Assembly: GCA_945910005.1 (NCBI GenBank)
Contig: OX246747.1
Location: forward strand, 33,336,293-33,400,292
DNA from: Isoperla grammatica
Lineage: Eukaryota > Arthropoda > Insecta > Plecoptera > Perlodidae
Reading direction: 5' to 3'
DNA: 64,000 bases
The translations under genes were made by a program, and so were the position numbers. Under the pieces are notes generated by a model. That model had not been told where the DNA came from. It searched no databases and saw only the letters and a program-made list of their open reading frames with translations. Each line of letters opens with the position of its first letter. Position 1 is the stretch's first letter. This document shows positions 30,309 to 42,212 of this stretch, piece after piece.

Positions 30309-31391
30309 AACTTATTAGGGAAAAAGCCTAAAGATTCTGTTGATGAAATTGTTGATAAATACCTGGGGAAAATACACACGCGGGAGGAAAATGCAAATGG
30401 GTTTGTTAATAGTTTTGTGGATGGAGTTGAAAACATACAGCATTCTTGTAGTAAAAAGGTGTGTCCACAAACCGACGATAGGTCGCAAGTTCAATCTTTT
30501 TTTATGCCAAAAGTATCTGCGAGGGAGGTTGCGGGAATCATTAATGGAATGGAGCGCAAACAACCCGGTATCGATGGCATACGAGTTATTGATCTTCAAA
30601 ATATATGTGAAGAGATAAGTCCCATTATTGCCAAATTTATAAATTTATCAGTTGAAGAAGGTATGGTACCACAGAAATTAAAAGTATCTATTGTAAGGCC
30701 TATATACAAGAAGGGTGATCATATGGTTTATGGGAATTATAGACCAATAGCTTTGTTACCAGTTATAGAAAAAATTCTAGAGCGATGTGTTTCAAATGCC
30801 CTAACAAAATATTTAGCAAAGTATAAAATTATAACACAACAACAATATGGATTTCAGGAAGGTAAAGGAACGTCAGATCTTTTATTGCAATTTTCAGACT
30901 TTGTTAATTCAAAATTAGACGACAACATGTATGTTGTGGCCATGTTCATTGACTTCAGCAAAGCATTTGACACCCTCAACCATAAAATACTTTTAAGGAA
31001 CTTGGAACAAGTTGGAATTAGAGGTCAATTGCTAAAATGGTTTGAGAGTTATTTGAGTGAAAGAGAAGTTGCGGTCAAAATTGGAAGTTCATTAAGTAAA
31101 AAATTAGCTGTCAAGTCCGGTGTGCCTCAAGGCTCAATATTGGGACCAATTCTATACCTTATTTATGTAAATAATATTGTAAAGTACATGCGGAAGTGTA
31201 AAATTTACTTATATGCTGATGATACCGCTCTAATTGCCGTTCATAAGAACTTAAACATTGCTAATCATTATCTACAAACTGACTTTCAAAATTTACTATT
31301 GTGGGCCCACGATAACGGTTTGGTTATAAACGTAGCAAAAACTAAAATCGTGCATATATGTAACCCTTTAAACATTGATGCATTCCTATGA
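30309..31391 (+). pseudogene. LINE reverse transcriptase, N-terminal and catalytic part
   Basis: Open from the TTA tract; no true start codon is expected because the element is 5'-truncated. Motifs in order are VRPIYKKGD, NYRPIALLPVIEKILERCV, QQYGFQEGKGT, FIDFSKAFDTLNHKILL, SGVPQGSILGPILYLIYVN and the catalytic YADDTALIA. The series matches CR1/Rex-like or related LINE reverse transcriptases. The frame is lost near 31370-31390 and similarity continues in another frame. The catalytic aspartates are present, but the protein is incomplete. Confidence 0.85.
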
Positions 31392-32031
31392 CTGCATGCA
31401 TGGTGAAACTTGTACTTGTAATACTGTTATTGATTGCGTTGACAGCCACATGTATCTAGGATTAATAATTGATAATCGGTTTAATTGGGTTCCGCACATC
31501 AATAAATTATGTAATAAATTAAGATCATGTCTCAGTCAAATGTATTGTATAAAAACTTTGCTTCCTACAGATACTCTTAAAACAGTTTACTTATCTCTAG
31601 CAGAATCAATATTAATGTACGGTATATTAGCATGGGGTAACGCGTCATTATCAAATCTAAGGCATATTACAGCTTTGCAACATCAAATGGTCACGTTCTT
31701 TACCAAATCTCATAGAAATATTGACTGCGTTGAGTCCAGCATTTATAAAAAAGGTGACGTTTTGCCTATCCACATGCTATATAAGTATAGACTCGCTTTT
31801 CAGTTTTATTTTAAAAATGATTTTAAATTGATTCTTCCAAATCCAATCACCACGCGTTCTCAAATATCACATTTATATAGGGTCCCTAAATATTTCAACA
31901 AACACGGCGCGAGAACGCTTAAAGTAATTATTCCACGTACTTTTAACGAGTTGCCACTTAGCCTAAAAGTATTAAATTCAATTAGCACAATTAAAAGAGG
32001 GCTAAAGGATTTTTATTTAAATAGTATTTAA
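31375..32031 (+). pseudogene. LINE reverse transcriptase, C-terminal part in a shifted frame
   Basis: Continues the preceding protein after one frame change. It starts in similarity at CVDSHMYLGLIIDNRFNWVPHI (thumb region) and goes on through ILMYGILAWGNA and a C-terminal part typical of LINEs in this group (LPIHMLYKYRLAFQFYF, TFNELPLSLK). It ends with TAA at 32029-32031. Confidence 0.8.
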
Positions 32032-32398
32032 TCTCATATCAATTCTTTGTTTGTACGTTAAAGTTGTTGGGTTTTCATCATTGTATTCATAAATTTAATT
32101 TTGTCTTTATTAAAATCATGTGATTTCAAAGTAGTTGTCAAACATGCATATGTTTTACTGTCTTCTATCTTGATATTTTGTGTCGTAATCGTTCTCATTA
32201 TTAGTTCTATGTTGTATTATATTCTACTGTCATTTTCATTTTGTTTCCATCTTACTGTGCACTGAATTGTTATTTATTTTGTGTAATCCACAGTTAAGCC
32301 TCATGGCTTTGTGGAACAAGTTGTTCTGTACTTTTCATTTTGTATTCTAATAATAATAAAGTTTGTGATATTATTATTATTATAAAAAAAAAAAAAAA

Positions 32399-32446
<48 letters not shown>
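32399..32446. repeat. (TTA)n microsatellite
   Basis: About 16 units directly after the A-rich tail of the second LINE. Confidence 0.9.
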
Positions 32447-32453
<7 letters not shown>

Positions 32454-33349
32454 AATTGTTTATTCTTGACAAAATTAAATAAAATTACAAACAGATAACA
32501 CTTAAAACCGCGTATGTAAAAAAAACTTAATTTAATAATCTCTTGACAAGAAAAAAATACTAAAAATTAAGAGAATGCCATGTTTTTGTAACACGTGGCG
32601 CAAGTAGCCACCGCAGATGTAGTGGTTTTCGTTGCGGAGGATTGGTGAACTGTTCGTGCGCCGCGCGCGGCTAGAGCCTTGGGCTAGAGTGTACTTTGGA
32701 GTTTTGAGCTTTGTTTCAAGCACAGCCTTTTCGAACTTCGGTTCAAAGGCTGTGGTTTCAAGCAAGCCACACAAACAGATGAGCCACAGATGTGGATTGT
32801 TTCTATGCTGTGGAAGTAGTTTCGAAACAATAATTTAAAAGGGATTCAATTACTTTAAACTTATTACAGGGAAAGAAGAGGCTCACAAAATGACCATCAT
32901 TCGAAAACTGTGCGACACCATGGAGAGAGGTTTGTACACTGATATCATATCTGTCCTGCCATTCGTCCCTTGCTGAAGAGTCTTGAGTGCGGTAGGAAAC
33001 CTGATGTAAATGATTTGGTGTTTTGGCCTAGGGTAACTCTGCCAGTCGTAAGAGGCAAGGAAATTATGTCTTCCCCGTTTTCTTTTCCTTTGTCTTTCTC
33101 TCTCCTCAACCCAAAACCCTTTTCATTTAGATCCTCTTACTCGTCCTATTTCTTAAATCCTTTCCCGACGTTATATATTAGGCTACCTAATCGTCGAGTG
33201 TCTGTAAGAGTCTGCGTGCGAAAAGAGAGAATAGCTGTGCGCAAAATCAGAGAGAAATAAAACATTATCCTAATAAAAAAAAAATCACCCGTCTTGCAGG
33301 CAGGTGTTAAAACAAATTTAAAAGTCAGTCAGTATTTTAAAGTGAATTT
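32447..33349. other. No recognisable feature
   Basis: Short open frames only. TTTCAAGCACAGCCTTTTCG near 32714 and its inverted relative near 32745 (AAAGGCTGTGGTTTCAAGC) form a weak hairpin. Confidence 0.45.
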
Positions 33350-33890
33350 ATCAAATGAACCATAGAATCCATGTACTCAGGGCTACAAAACACGTTACTC
33401 GGATAGCGAATGAACTAGGCCTATAGAATCTATGTAGGTCTACTCAGCGCTACAAAACACTCTACTCGGGTAGCGAATGAACCATAGAATCTATGTAGGT
33501 CTACTCAGCGCTACAAAACACTCTACTCAGGTAGCGAATGAACCATAGAATCCATATAGGTCTACTCAGCGCTACAAAACACTCTACTCAGGTAGCGAAT
33601 GAACCATAGAATGAAGGCCTACTCAGCGCTACAAAACACTCTACTCGGGTAGCGAATGAACCATAGAATGTAGGTCTACTCAGCGCTACAAAACACTACT
33701 ACTCGGGTAGCGAATGAACCATAGAATCCATATAGGTCTACTCAGCGCTACAAAACACTCTACTCAGGTAGCGAATGAACTATATAATCCATGTACTGAG
33801 CGCTACAAATCCCTCTACTCGGAAAGTGAATGAACCATAGAATCAATGTACTGAGCGCTACAAAGCATTCAACTTGGGTAGCCTAGCTGT
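33350..33890. repeat. Minisatellite, about 60-bp unit, about 9 copies
   Basis: Repeats of GAACCATAGAATCCATGTAG, GTCTACTCAGCGCTACAAAA and CACTCTACTCGGGTAGCGAAT. Copies at both edges are shorter and more diverged, as expected of an array evolving by unequal exchange. Confidence 0.92.
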
Positions 33891-34835
33891 AATAATTGGA
33901 GCTTACCCAGCTACGCAACTAGTCGTACCAACATCACAAGCTCACGATGGAGCTTGACAAGTGAGCTTTCGTATTTGAAAATGACCGCCACGAGAGCTCG
34001 TTGCTGCGTCATCAATCACCACCAATCACCGAAGCCAGTTGTAACAGTTATAAGTGTATCCATACACACGCCCTAGTGACATTTAGGAGAAACTGCATGG
34101 ATCCACTAAACATGTCACAGAGCCTCTCTTTATCTAGCATGATATAATATGTTGTAGGCTAACTATTCTGCTATTCACTTCTGCCTAATGGATTTGGAAT
34201 GAGTGAAAACGCATTATTGACCATAGAAACTGCGGTCAAAGATTTCAACGACCCTTTTGCGTCGTATATTTAGCTACTGCTGTGGAAATATATACATAAA
34301 AAATACTTTAGTGGACCTCACTTAAAGGATTGCGCCATTTTTGTTTTTAAATGTAGAATAATAATGTGTTTGAGTCTAGGGCCTGGATTCACTAGTGGTG
34401 AATTATAATCGGTGGCTTCCGAGTAAATGTGGTCAATTAAACGCTTTCTGGTAAAACATGCATTTCTGCGATCCAGGTTTGAATGTTGCTTTGAGCATGT
34501 CGTGATCTGGAGTGCGATTTATAGTTGTTTTTTCATCATTAGCCAGTCGGCAGTCATCTTCTCGATAAGTTTCGTTACCCAATGAGGGACATTAAGTCCC
34601 AACTTCATAATCATCACCATTACCGTCAAAATCAAAATCTTTATTTATTATACACCATCATAACTTGAGTGTAAGTGAAATTTTTAAAATGGTTGTAAAC
34701 CGATAACAAAATAAATAAAATTAAACAATAACCATAATAGGGCACAAGGACACAAGAAGACATAATAGGAGATAACATATTTTTTTAAAGGTGTACGACA
34801 CAAAAATATCCATAGACATCCTTGATTATGTGAGT
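33891..34835. other. No recognisable gene
   Basis: No open frame of note. A short stretch near 34580-34615 (GAGGGACATTAAGTCCCAAC and ATAATCATCACC) resembles the tail of the LINE 3' fragment at 24310-24339 and may be another 3' end. Confidence 0.4.
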
Positions 34836-35215
34836 TTATATTTGCTTCCAATAGAGGAGGTCCATTGTTCGATTCCCAATTCGGGTTAGGGCTTTTTAAC
34901 TTCAGTTGGTATTGGCGTGTAGCATATGTAAACGGTGACTTTAGAGGAGTATAGCAACGAAGCATACAATAAGTGCAAGTGGTATAGTTGTCTCAAGACT
35001 GTACCTTACACATGCTTTCGTCACAGGCGATGGGCTCGTAGCCAATCAGCGATCGGTAATTGCGCGGGTGTCTCGGGCGGTTCGCTGGTTGGCTACGAGT
35101 GCCTCGCCTGTGACGAAAGAATATGTAAGGCTGCTCTAAGACGTAAGGTAGTCTTGGGCCAAGTATAACGTCCTCCACTGAAAATCAGTTCTTTTAACTG
35201 AGTGGGTAAATAAGT
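34836..35215 (+). repeat. SINE-like family A, copy interrupted by a foldback MITE
   Basis: Head: TTGTTCGATTCCCAATTCGG (B-box-like), then AAACGGTGACTTTAGAGG and GCAACGAAGCA. Tail: CTCCACTGAAAATCAGTTCT and ACTGAGTGGGTAAATAAG at 35170-35210. The foldback element at 35004-35130 sits between head and tail, and the middle of the SINE is otherwise lost. Confidence 0.55.
35004..35130. mobile_element. Foldback MITE family D, copy 1
   Basis: The left arm CCTTACACATGCTTTCGTCA, CAGGCGA and CTCGTAGCCAATCAGCGA pairs with the inverted right arm (CCTTACATATTCTTTCGTCA and so on) over about 55 bp around a short centre. Copy 2 is at 36080-36210 in the opposite orientation. Confidence 0.85.
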
Positions 35216-35937
35216 GCAAACGTATCTTGAGTCTCTAGAAGACACTGAAATACAATTACATGAATAAGGCATCCAATATGTTAGAATATGAAACGAAGAA
35301 GCATTTTGTCATTTATGAGAGTGTGTAAAGCCTATTGAGGAATTCTCTCGCAACATTTTGCTTATTTGTGTTTAAGTGTCCTAAAAACACGCTGACGGTT
35401 AATAATATGGCCACTAAATTGTCACATTAAACTGTATCACATCCACAAAAAGTAATTCTATTTATTTCTTGTGAACGTCGCAAAGTTTTTATCATAATTC
35501 TTGTTTCAGAAATAATAATTTTTAATGTTTAGATTGAGTTTGTATTTGCGTCTGTGAAACAGCTTCAAAAATGAATAGATGTAGCATTTAAAGATGTAGG
35601 CCTAGCATGTAACTAGGCTAGTGTTCAAATGCGTAAGTCGTTTTTGTCTTTCAGTCATTTGACATTTGTATGGTTTAGTGTGGGATGGACGAACACATAG
35701 CGGTAAGAACTAAATATGTAGCTGCAGTAGTAGCTTGCGCAAATGTTTCAGCAAAGCGTTTAATCAAACAATGTGGCCAGAGCGCAAAACTAACTCATTA
35801 TTACTCTTGGGAGACGCTAGAGAGAGAATACGAACAGTGCTCTCAATTAAAACTATGCAGCAACAACTAGAAGTGTTCTAAGTGCGGAACTGTGTTTCGG
35901 TTATATCATTTCAGTGCAGTGACTCTTTCCCTCATGC
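35216..35937. other. No recognisable gene
   Basis: AT-rich; one short open frame on the plus strand at 35685-35870 has no family signal. Confidence 0.4.
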
Positions 35938-36382
35938 GCAGGAGGCTATGGGCACAACGTTTGTTTCTTGTAACTAATCCGTACGTAAACTGGTTTGACA
36001 GTCTGTTTTTGTTTTTTATTCTGTGCCTAGGCTATTGGTATACTAATCCATCCACCCTCATATAGTGGACCCAAGATTACTTTACACCTGCTTTCGTCAC
36101 AATATCCGGGGCAGTCGTAGCCAACCAGCGAACCGCCCGAGACACATCCGGGCCAATACCGATCGCTGATTGGCTACGAACCAGTCGCCTGTGACGAAAC
36201 ATGTGTAAGGTACAACTATACACCGCACATTGGGACAACTATACTCACCCATCTGAGGCTATGGGCACAACGTATGTTTCATGTAACTAATCCGTAAGTA
36301 AACTGGTTTGACTGAGCTCTAAGTTTTTGTTTTTATTCTGTATCTAATCTATTGGTATACTAATTCATCCACCCTCATACTT
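35938..36382. repeat. Direct duplication of about 125 bp flanking a foldback MITE
   Basis: GAGGCTATGGGCACAACGT, then AACTAATCCGTA.GTAAACTGG and TATTGGTATACTAAT.CATCC, occurs at 35938-36062 and again at 36255-36382, on both sides of the family D copy. Confidence 0.8.
36080..36210. mobile_element. Foldback MITE family D, copy 2
   Basis: Same arms as the copy at 35004-35130 (CTTTCGTCACA, CGTAGCCAACCAGCGAACCG) in reverse order, ending GTGACGAAACATGTGTAAGG. The two copies are about 85-90% alike by eye. Confidence 0.85.
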
Positions 36383-36761
36383 ACCCTCTGATCGTCCATT
36401 ACCAGCTACTGGCTAGTTTATCGGAAAGATCTGTGCTATAAAAGAACGTCAAACACGTGAGTTGTCTCTGTTCCTTGAGTGTGTCCTAAACGTTCTGGCC
36501 AAAATGAAGTAAACCAAGAGGCCACGATAACGTCATAAACCACCAAGTATTAACTTTTCAAGAGATAAACAAATATAGTATATTATCCAAAAGAACTCTA
36601 GCTTTGTAACTTTTTTAATATAAAACTTATTGTTCTTTGAATATTGTGTTACAATTCCCTGGCGTACAATTCAGAAAATTCCGAGACGCAAACTAGAGGC
36701 TATATTATGTGAATGGTATTTTATTAACATTCTGCCTCTCTCGTTTAGGCTTGGAGAAGTG

Positions 36762-36961
36762 NNNNNNNNNNNNNNNNNNNNNNNNNNNNNNNNNNNNNNN
36801 NNNNNNNNNNNNNNNNNNNNNNNNNNNNNNNNNNNNNNNNNNNNNNNNNNNNNNNNNNNNNNNNNNNNNNNNNNNNNNNNNNNNNNNNNNNNNNNNNNNN
36901 NNNNNNNNNNNNNNNNNNNNNNNNNNNNNNNNNNNNNNNNNNNNNNNNNNNNNNNNNNNNN
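36762..36961. other. Assembly gap (200 N)
   Basis: Exactly 200 unknown bases. The right flank begins with CACATACACAACAGTTTCAA and CACATACACAACTATAG, suggesting a tandem repeat that the assembler could not resolve. Confidence 1.
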
Positions 36962-37255
36962 TCACATACACAACAGTTTCAAAGGTCTCTCTCATATCAC
37001 ATACACAACTATAGCTAGACAGTCCCAAAGGTCTTCTAGTCTACTCAATTGCCAGCACATCATCATTTTGACAAGTTCTCTAATATCAAGACGAATATGT
37101 CTCACTGTGTTATGTTCTCCCCCCTTCTAACCCCTCCCTCCCCCATAAAAGCACTGACTACAGTGTATTTCAGCTTTACCTTGCAGTGCTGTCATTGCAG
37201 TAAACACCCCCTCCCCTTCCTCCCCCTCCCTCAAAAACACTGACCACAGTAACCC

Positions 37256-37709
37256 TGTTTACATGGCGGACTGAGTCCGGTACTGAGTACGGTCCAGGGC
37301 CATGTAAACACTTAGAAAATGGGACCGAACCAACTGGGTCCGGTCCACCAAAAAAGCTAGACCGTACCGAAAGACCGACTCAGTCCTATCATGTAAACGG
37401 GTAGAACGTACGAACTGAAGAACTGGAACTTTGAACGAACGGTGTTTGTAGGGAAATTAGATGGAAAATGATTGTAGTTGTCATCAACAAAAATCAAGTA
37501 AAATATTTAAAACAGCTTGTAACATTTTGTTCGCCGGAATGCATCTTTAAATTCATTTTATATGGCAGAAGATAAAAGTAGGGTTATGTGCGACCAAAAC
37601 GAACAAGTGTGGCGCGAGACCGAAATCAAGTTTGGGTACACCTTCATATAAACGCAAGCGGCCATGACAGTTCTCAGTCTGGTACTCAGTACGGTCCGCC
37701 ATGTAAACA
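37256..37709. mobile_element. MITE with TGTTTACATGGCGGAC termini
   Basis: TGTTTACATGGCGGAC at the left is repeated inverted at the right end, 454 bp apart. GTACTGAGTAC, self-complementary, and GGTCC/GGACC words make further internal inverted repeats. TGTTTACA ends are common in PIF-Harbinger MITEs. The target duplication is unclear. Confidence 0.75.
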
Positions 37710-37993
37710 TAGCTATTGTATTTCGGTTTAACTTTTTTTGCGAATTGCAGTATTGTACTTTATTGTTTAAATTATGTACTTTATTTATTAAATTATATAA
37801 CATAATATAATCTTAGTTCCTAATGTACCTATTATTATTATGTAACGTGTAATAGTAATTTATGATTAAGGGTTTGAAGTGCACAAGTGGCAACACTTCT
37901 ACTGCAAACCTTTAATAATAATCCAACTATGTGTAACTAACATGTATTTTATATGCTATTACTAATAATAATTATAATAAAAAAAAAAAAACT

Positions 37994-38063
37994 CCTGCAT
38001 TGTCGTTCTTGCATAAAACCCCCTTGGCGTGCAAGGGAGTTTAGTGCAAGAACGACACTGCAG
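37994..38063. repeat. 70-bp hairpin
   Basis: CCTGCATTGTCGTTCTTGCA at the left and TGCAAGAACGACACTGCAGG at the right, with AAC.CCCTTG/CAAGGGAGTT inside. The stem is about 30 bp with few mismatches. Related sequence (CCCTTGGCGTGCAATGG, ACGAACGACAATG) recurs at 59055-59097. Confidence 0.85.
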
Positions 38064-39329
38064 GGTTAAGGCTGTATCTCGACGTAGCCTACGGACTGCC
38101 CAATTTAAGACGGTAAAAATTGTTTTAAAATTGTATAAAAGTAAACCCAAATATGAATATGTCGTCAACATAAGAATTTAATGTTGTCTCTTATAAATGT
38201 TTAAATAGACCAAGAAATATTACCGTTTTTTTTTTTTAATTACCGTATTTAATTTTTGTATAAAATAATGTTGCTGCGCATTTTTCACAATTCAATGAGG
38301 TAATTTGTAAAACAGAAATATTTAGTGGGACAAAACAACATTGATAAGGAAGAGCACTGAATTCACTAAAGGATGACAATATTTTGATTTAAATTTGTGA
38401 CAATTTAAACACATTTTATGAGCTGTTCTAACAGGCCGAATTTGAGGGTTCCGCCGGCTACAGTGGAATCAGCGTTGGGAAACATAGTGGATGAATGGAG
38501 CCTCGATGGGTTGTTCCCTCTCGGCCCATGCTCTTTCCACCCCACTCAAACGGCATCTAGAAAACATTAACCCTCACCATTGTAACATTTCAGTGCTCAG
38601 TAATTGACACCGCACTTCGACTTCCGTAGGTGAATGTTTTCGAGATTTCTGTAAACCTTCTTTTTATGATGGCCGCTTCTAGCGGGTACAATAGGGTCCG
38701 ACTTCATTCATCTACTGTAGTTCTCAAGGCTGATTGAACTTTAGGTGAACATACAGTCTAAAGATGAAATACACTGTACATTCCTATTATATCGCCTGAC
38801 GTGTCTCGTCGCGCGGAAAGACAGACAATGTCTGTGTCTGTGCTCTCAATTTCCTGATGCAACCACGGCTATATAGGTACGCTGCATCGTACATTGCGAC
38901 AGCACGTCATTCATAACGTATGATTATTAGTCTCATCTCATGCCAGACAATGTCCCTTCATGCAGTAAACTTACTAGTTAACTTAGTTGTTAACTTAGTA
39001 GTAAACTTACTAGAGAAATCGTAAAGGGGAAGTTATTAATTTTGAAATATTATTTTGAGCTCTGAGAAAATAGTAAATTGAGTGTGTGCAATGTTTGTTG
39101 TATTGGACAATTTAATAGGTGTAGGTGTTGTATTATAAAAAAAGTTTTCTAGAAAATATTTTAAGAGAAAGCAGAAACTAAATACAAATATCTATGACAC
39201 GCAATTGTATACCCATGTATACTAATAGCACCACGTTAGAAACAAAAGGTAATTCGTATCAGCGGGTTTAATTTTCTGTCCTTTCAAACGATGAACTTGA
39301 CGGATAAATACTTCATCAGTTCTTGGTTT
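38064..39329. other. No gene; contains a dispersed repeat
   Basis: Apart from the repeat at 38450-38750 (listed separately), nothing was recognised. Confidence 0.45.
38450..38750 (+). repeat. Dispersed repeat family E, copy 1
   Basis: The sequence from GTGGAATCAGCGTTGGGAAA through CACCCTCACCATTGTAACAT-like blocks to AGACTGATTGAACTTTAG matches 58090-58495 over about 300 bp. It has no coding capacity and no visible ends. Confidence 0.75.
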
Positions 39330-39540
39330 AGGAATAAGTAAACGGTGACTTTGGAGCCGTCCTAGCAATGAATCACTCAATAAATTCAAAATTGTTCTGA
39401 ATCTATTTATCTATTTGTCTATTTATCTTTTTAACAATTTATCCGTTTAACTATTTATCTTTTTATCTATTTATCTATCTATCTATCTATGTATCTTTAT
39501 CTGTTTATCTATTTATTCATTTATTTAATTTACAATTTAT
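39330..39540 (+). repeat. SINE-like family A, 5' part with (TCTA)n
   Basis: TAAACGGTGACTTTGGAGCC, GTCCTAGCAATGAA, AATAAATTCAAAATTGTTCT, then TCTATTTATC repeats (39405-39530) replace the rest of the unit. Confidence 0.65.
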
Positions 39541-40154
39541 TCCCATAAATATTTACTCACAACTCCCAAAGCGGTTTACTCAGAAACGACAATCGGCTTA
39601 TATAAAATAAGACGGCATCAATGAAAGTAAAGCCCGGTTCAAAAAGGCAGAAGTTAAATTTGAATCATAATTAATGATACAAAAAATATAGGGAGAAAAT
39701 CACAAATCCGCTTACAGTTATTAATAACCACACAATGTATATATGGGATTTTAATATTAGTATAAGAGTATATGAAGTAGCCATCTAAAAGCACTACGGG
39801 TTAAATTCACGGAAAATATAACTCAAGTGATTCTAAGGATCTGAATCATGAAATATTTTCTAAGCCACTAACTTGTTAACATCATAGCAACCGATCTTCC
39901 CATTGGTTGTTGCCATGGAAAAAACAATTTATTAGCCTGCTTGATATTTCATAATAAAGACAACATTACTCTTCACCCACGATTCTCAACTAAATTCCTT
40001 GTATTGAGAAGTGTATAAGCTTTACAATGCGGTGTTTTGTTTTCTGTTTTACTTTTGTTAGGTACTACAAGTGGTTTATATATATACAGAAGAAAAATGT
40101 GATACTGAAGGCGATATCTTCAGTTCACAGCAATGTAAACATGTTAATGCAACA

Positions 40155-40410
40155 AGGCATTCAATAAATTCAAAGTTGTTCTGAATCGGCGTTGTTGATT
40201 CTGGCATTTGTCCGCAGGTGTTCCCACTGTCCAATCACTGATGTTTCATATTTAAATATTGATCTTAGATTGGTTATCGCTCACTCGTCGATGGTGTTCG
40301 GAGCCTATAGGGTTGGTTTAGTCGCTTTAAATTAAAGTACCCCATTGAAAATCAGTCTTGTTACTGAGTGGGTAGACTCTAAATGTGAATTTATTTTATT
40401 TATTTAGATT
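40155..40410 (+). repeat. SINE-like family A, copy
   Basis: From CAATAAATTCAAAGTTGTTC to ACTGAGTGGGTAGACTCTAA and a (TTTA) tail; contains the conserved middle TTGGTTATCGCTCACTCGTC and GGTTGGTTTAGTCGCTTTAA. Confidence 0.85.
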
Positions 40411-40649
40411 TGTTCGCCGGCCGTAGCATACTCAACTTTCTAGTTTCCCCCTACGTAAGAAGTATTCTGCTTACGAAACAGACGAATCCAATAATTCCAA
40501 CTTAACTTTTTTCTTTTCTAGTTCCTACCGTCTACTTAAAACAGGTCAACTAGGGATAATTAACGCACAAGGGTTGGTTATCTAGAAATTTCATACACAT
40601 CGGACGTTACATCTATGAGGCATGTGCAGCACACTATACTAAGCGGAAC

Positions 40650-40923
40650 CGATAGAGGTGGCTCAGCGGTAAGACGCGAGATTCTAATTCGGGAGGTCAC
40701 CGGTTCGATTCCGGCCACCGGCAGTCCTGACTGAAGGTTTTCTCCGAGGTTTTCCTCAGTCGTAACTAGGCGAATGCTGGGATTGAGTCCTACTAATAGC
40801 CCTCGGACATTCCTTCCCAGTTATCCAAACACCCTAATAACCTAGTTAGTCACCTGAAGAGGGGCACATCAGGTAAAGCTGGTGTGCGTCCTGTAACGGA
40901 TATCCCTGCGAAAATGTATTAAT
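40650..40923 (+). mobile_element. tRNA-derived SINE, family B, with 15-bp target duplication
   Basis: The 5' end GATAGAGGTGGCTCAGCGGT (A-box-like TGGCTCAGCGGTAAG) and CCGGTTCGATTCCGGCCACC (B-box) show a tRNA-derived pol III promoter. A body follows (GAAGGTTTTCTCCGAGGTTT, CACCTGAAGAGGGGCACATC). TATACTAAGCGGAAC occurs at 40635-40649 and again at 40924-40938 as a perfect target duplication. The tail is short (AAAATGTATTAA) rather than a long A run, so it probably uses a partner LINE that recognises the 3' sequence. Confidence 0.88.
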
Positions 40924-41734
40924 TATACTAAGCGGAACACTGCCTTACGAATGTGTGCAAGAGAAAACGCCATCAAAATGTTGGTTTTGTTGACACAGCG
41001 TGTACGAAAGGGTTACTAGTAGAAAAGAATCTGAAGACAATATAAGACAAGTTACGTTTGCGTTATAGTATTCAGAATGTGTGTATAAATACAGTAACGA
41101 AATATCACAGTAAATATAGCAAGAAATGGAAATAGACTGAAAATGGGGAAAAATATTTACAACAAATAATAATAGAAACGGATACAAGTTATAGGTTGTT
41201 GTTAGTATTAAGAATGTTTGTATAAATAAATACAGTTACGAAATATCACAGTTAATATAGTAAGAAATGGTATAGTAGACTGAAAACGGAAAAAAATATT
41301 AAAAAAATAATAATAATAGAAACGGATACAATGGATAGAGTGAAGTAGTTCGCTTCGCTCTCCCGCCGCCACCCGATCCCCGTGAGGTCGTCTGTCCGTA
41401 ACGAAGGGTGAAATTGCGACCTCCTTAAGCCCAGACTAAAAACCTTGTGTAAACGATTTACCCGTGTAGAATAACAATTCCGTTGGCAATCCCCAAACGC
41501 AATGTTATACCAATATAATATGAAAGTCTGCTCAGCAGCACGGGATTGTTTTTTAATGGAGATGCTACTTTTGTGTTTCACGTTTCATATGTTGGCTATA
41601 ATTCCGGTACGAGAAGCATGTTCCATATACTTGGATAGTAGAGGGGGGGGGGGGGGGGGGAGCATAACCCGACCAGGAATATTGGCAAACGTATATCCAT
41701 CCACCTAACACTAGTGTTACATAGTTAATATCTA

Positions 41735-41880
41735 GATCTTCGTTTGGTTATCGATCGCTCATTCGTCGATGGTGTTTGGAGCCTACAGGGTTGGTTAAGT
41801 CGCTTTAAATTGAAGTCCCCACAAAAAATCACTCTTGTTACCGAGTGGGTAGACTCTATCTACACGAATTTATTTATTTA
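41735..41880 (+). repeat. SINE-like family A, 3' half
   Basis: Begins in TTCGTTTGGTTATCGATCGC and runs to GAGTGGGTAGACTCTA and TTTATTTATTTA. Confidence 0.8.
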
Positions 41881-42212
41881 GAATGTTTTCTAAATGTTGT
41901 TTCGACCTTTAAGTATCGCACCATCTTGGCCTCATTACCATAGTGTGCATAATTACAAGATTAAAATCATTTAATTACTAATTTGATAACGTATGTTTAT
42001 AGTAACAGAGTTGATATTTACTTCCAGGATGCATGTATGCGATAATGTAAACTAGGTTGCATGAAATTGTAGCGAATAAACAATCTGTTAATGTGATATA
42101 AATTCCGGCGTAACCGTCGCCGCAAGCTGATAATATAATGTAGTAAACAGTGGCTTATACCCAAGGCAGGGACCGTAACAGGAACTTAGGTAAAGACAGA
42201 AACTGTGACAAA

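Larger units (their letters stand above)
30309..32398 (+). mobile_element. Second LINE, 5'-truncated and frameshifted
   Basis: It starts within the region before the reverse transcriptase and lacks any endonuclease. It has a reverse transcriptase in two frames, a 3' UTR of about 365 bp and an end of AATAATAATAAAGTTTGTGA followed by TATTATTATT and an A run. Its AT-rich codon usage is unlike that of the first LINE, so it belongs to a different clade. Confidence 0.8.

Noticed and set aside
33350..33890. A CRISPR array
   Set aside because: Units are repeated along their entire length with no unique spacers, and the genome is eukaryotic.
36630..37130. Open frames across the gap
   Set aside because: They consist mainly of unknown bases; nothing can be said.
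40650..40740. A tRNA gene
   Set aside because: A- and B-box-like sequences are present, but the whole 274-bp unit recurs and is flanked by a target duplication, so it is a SINE head.
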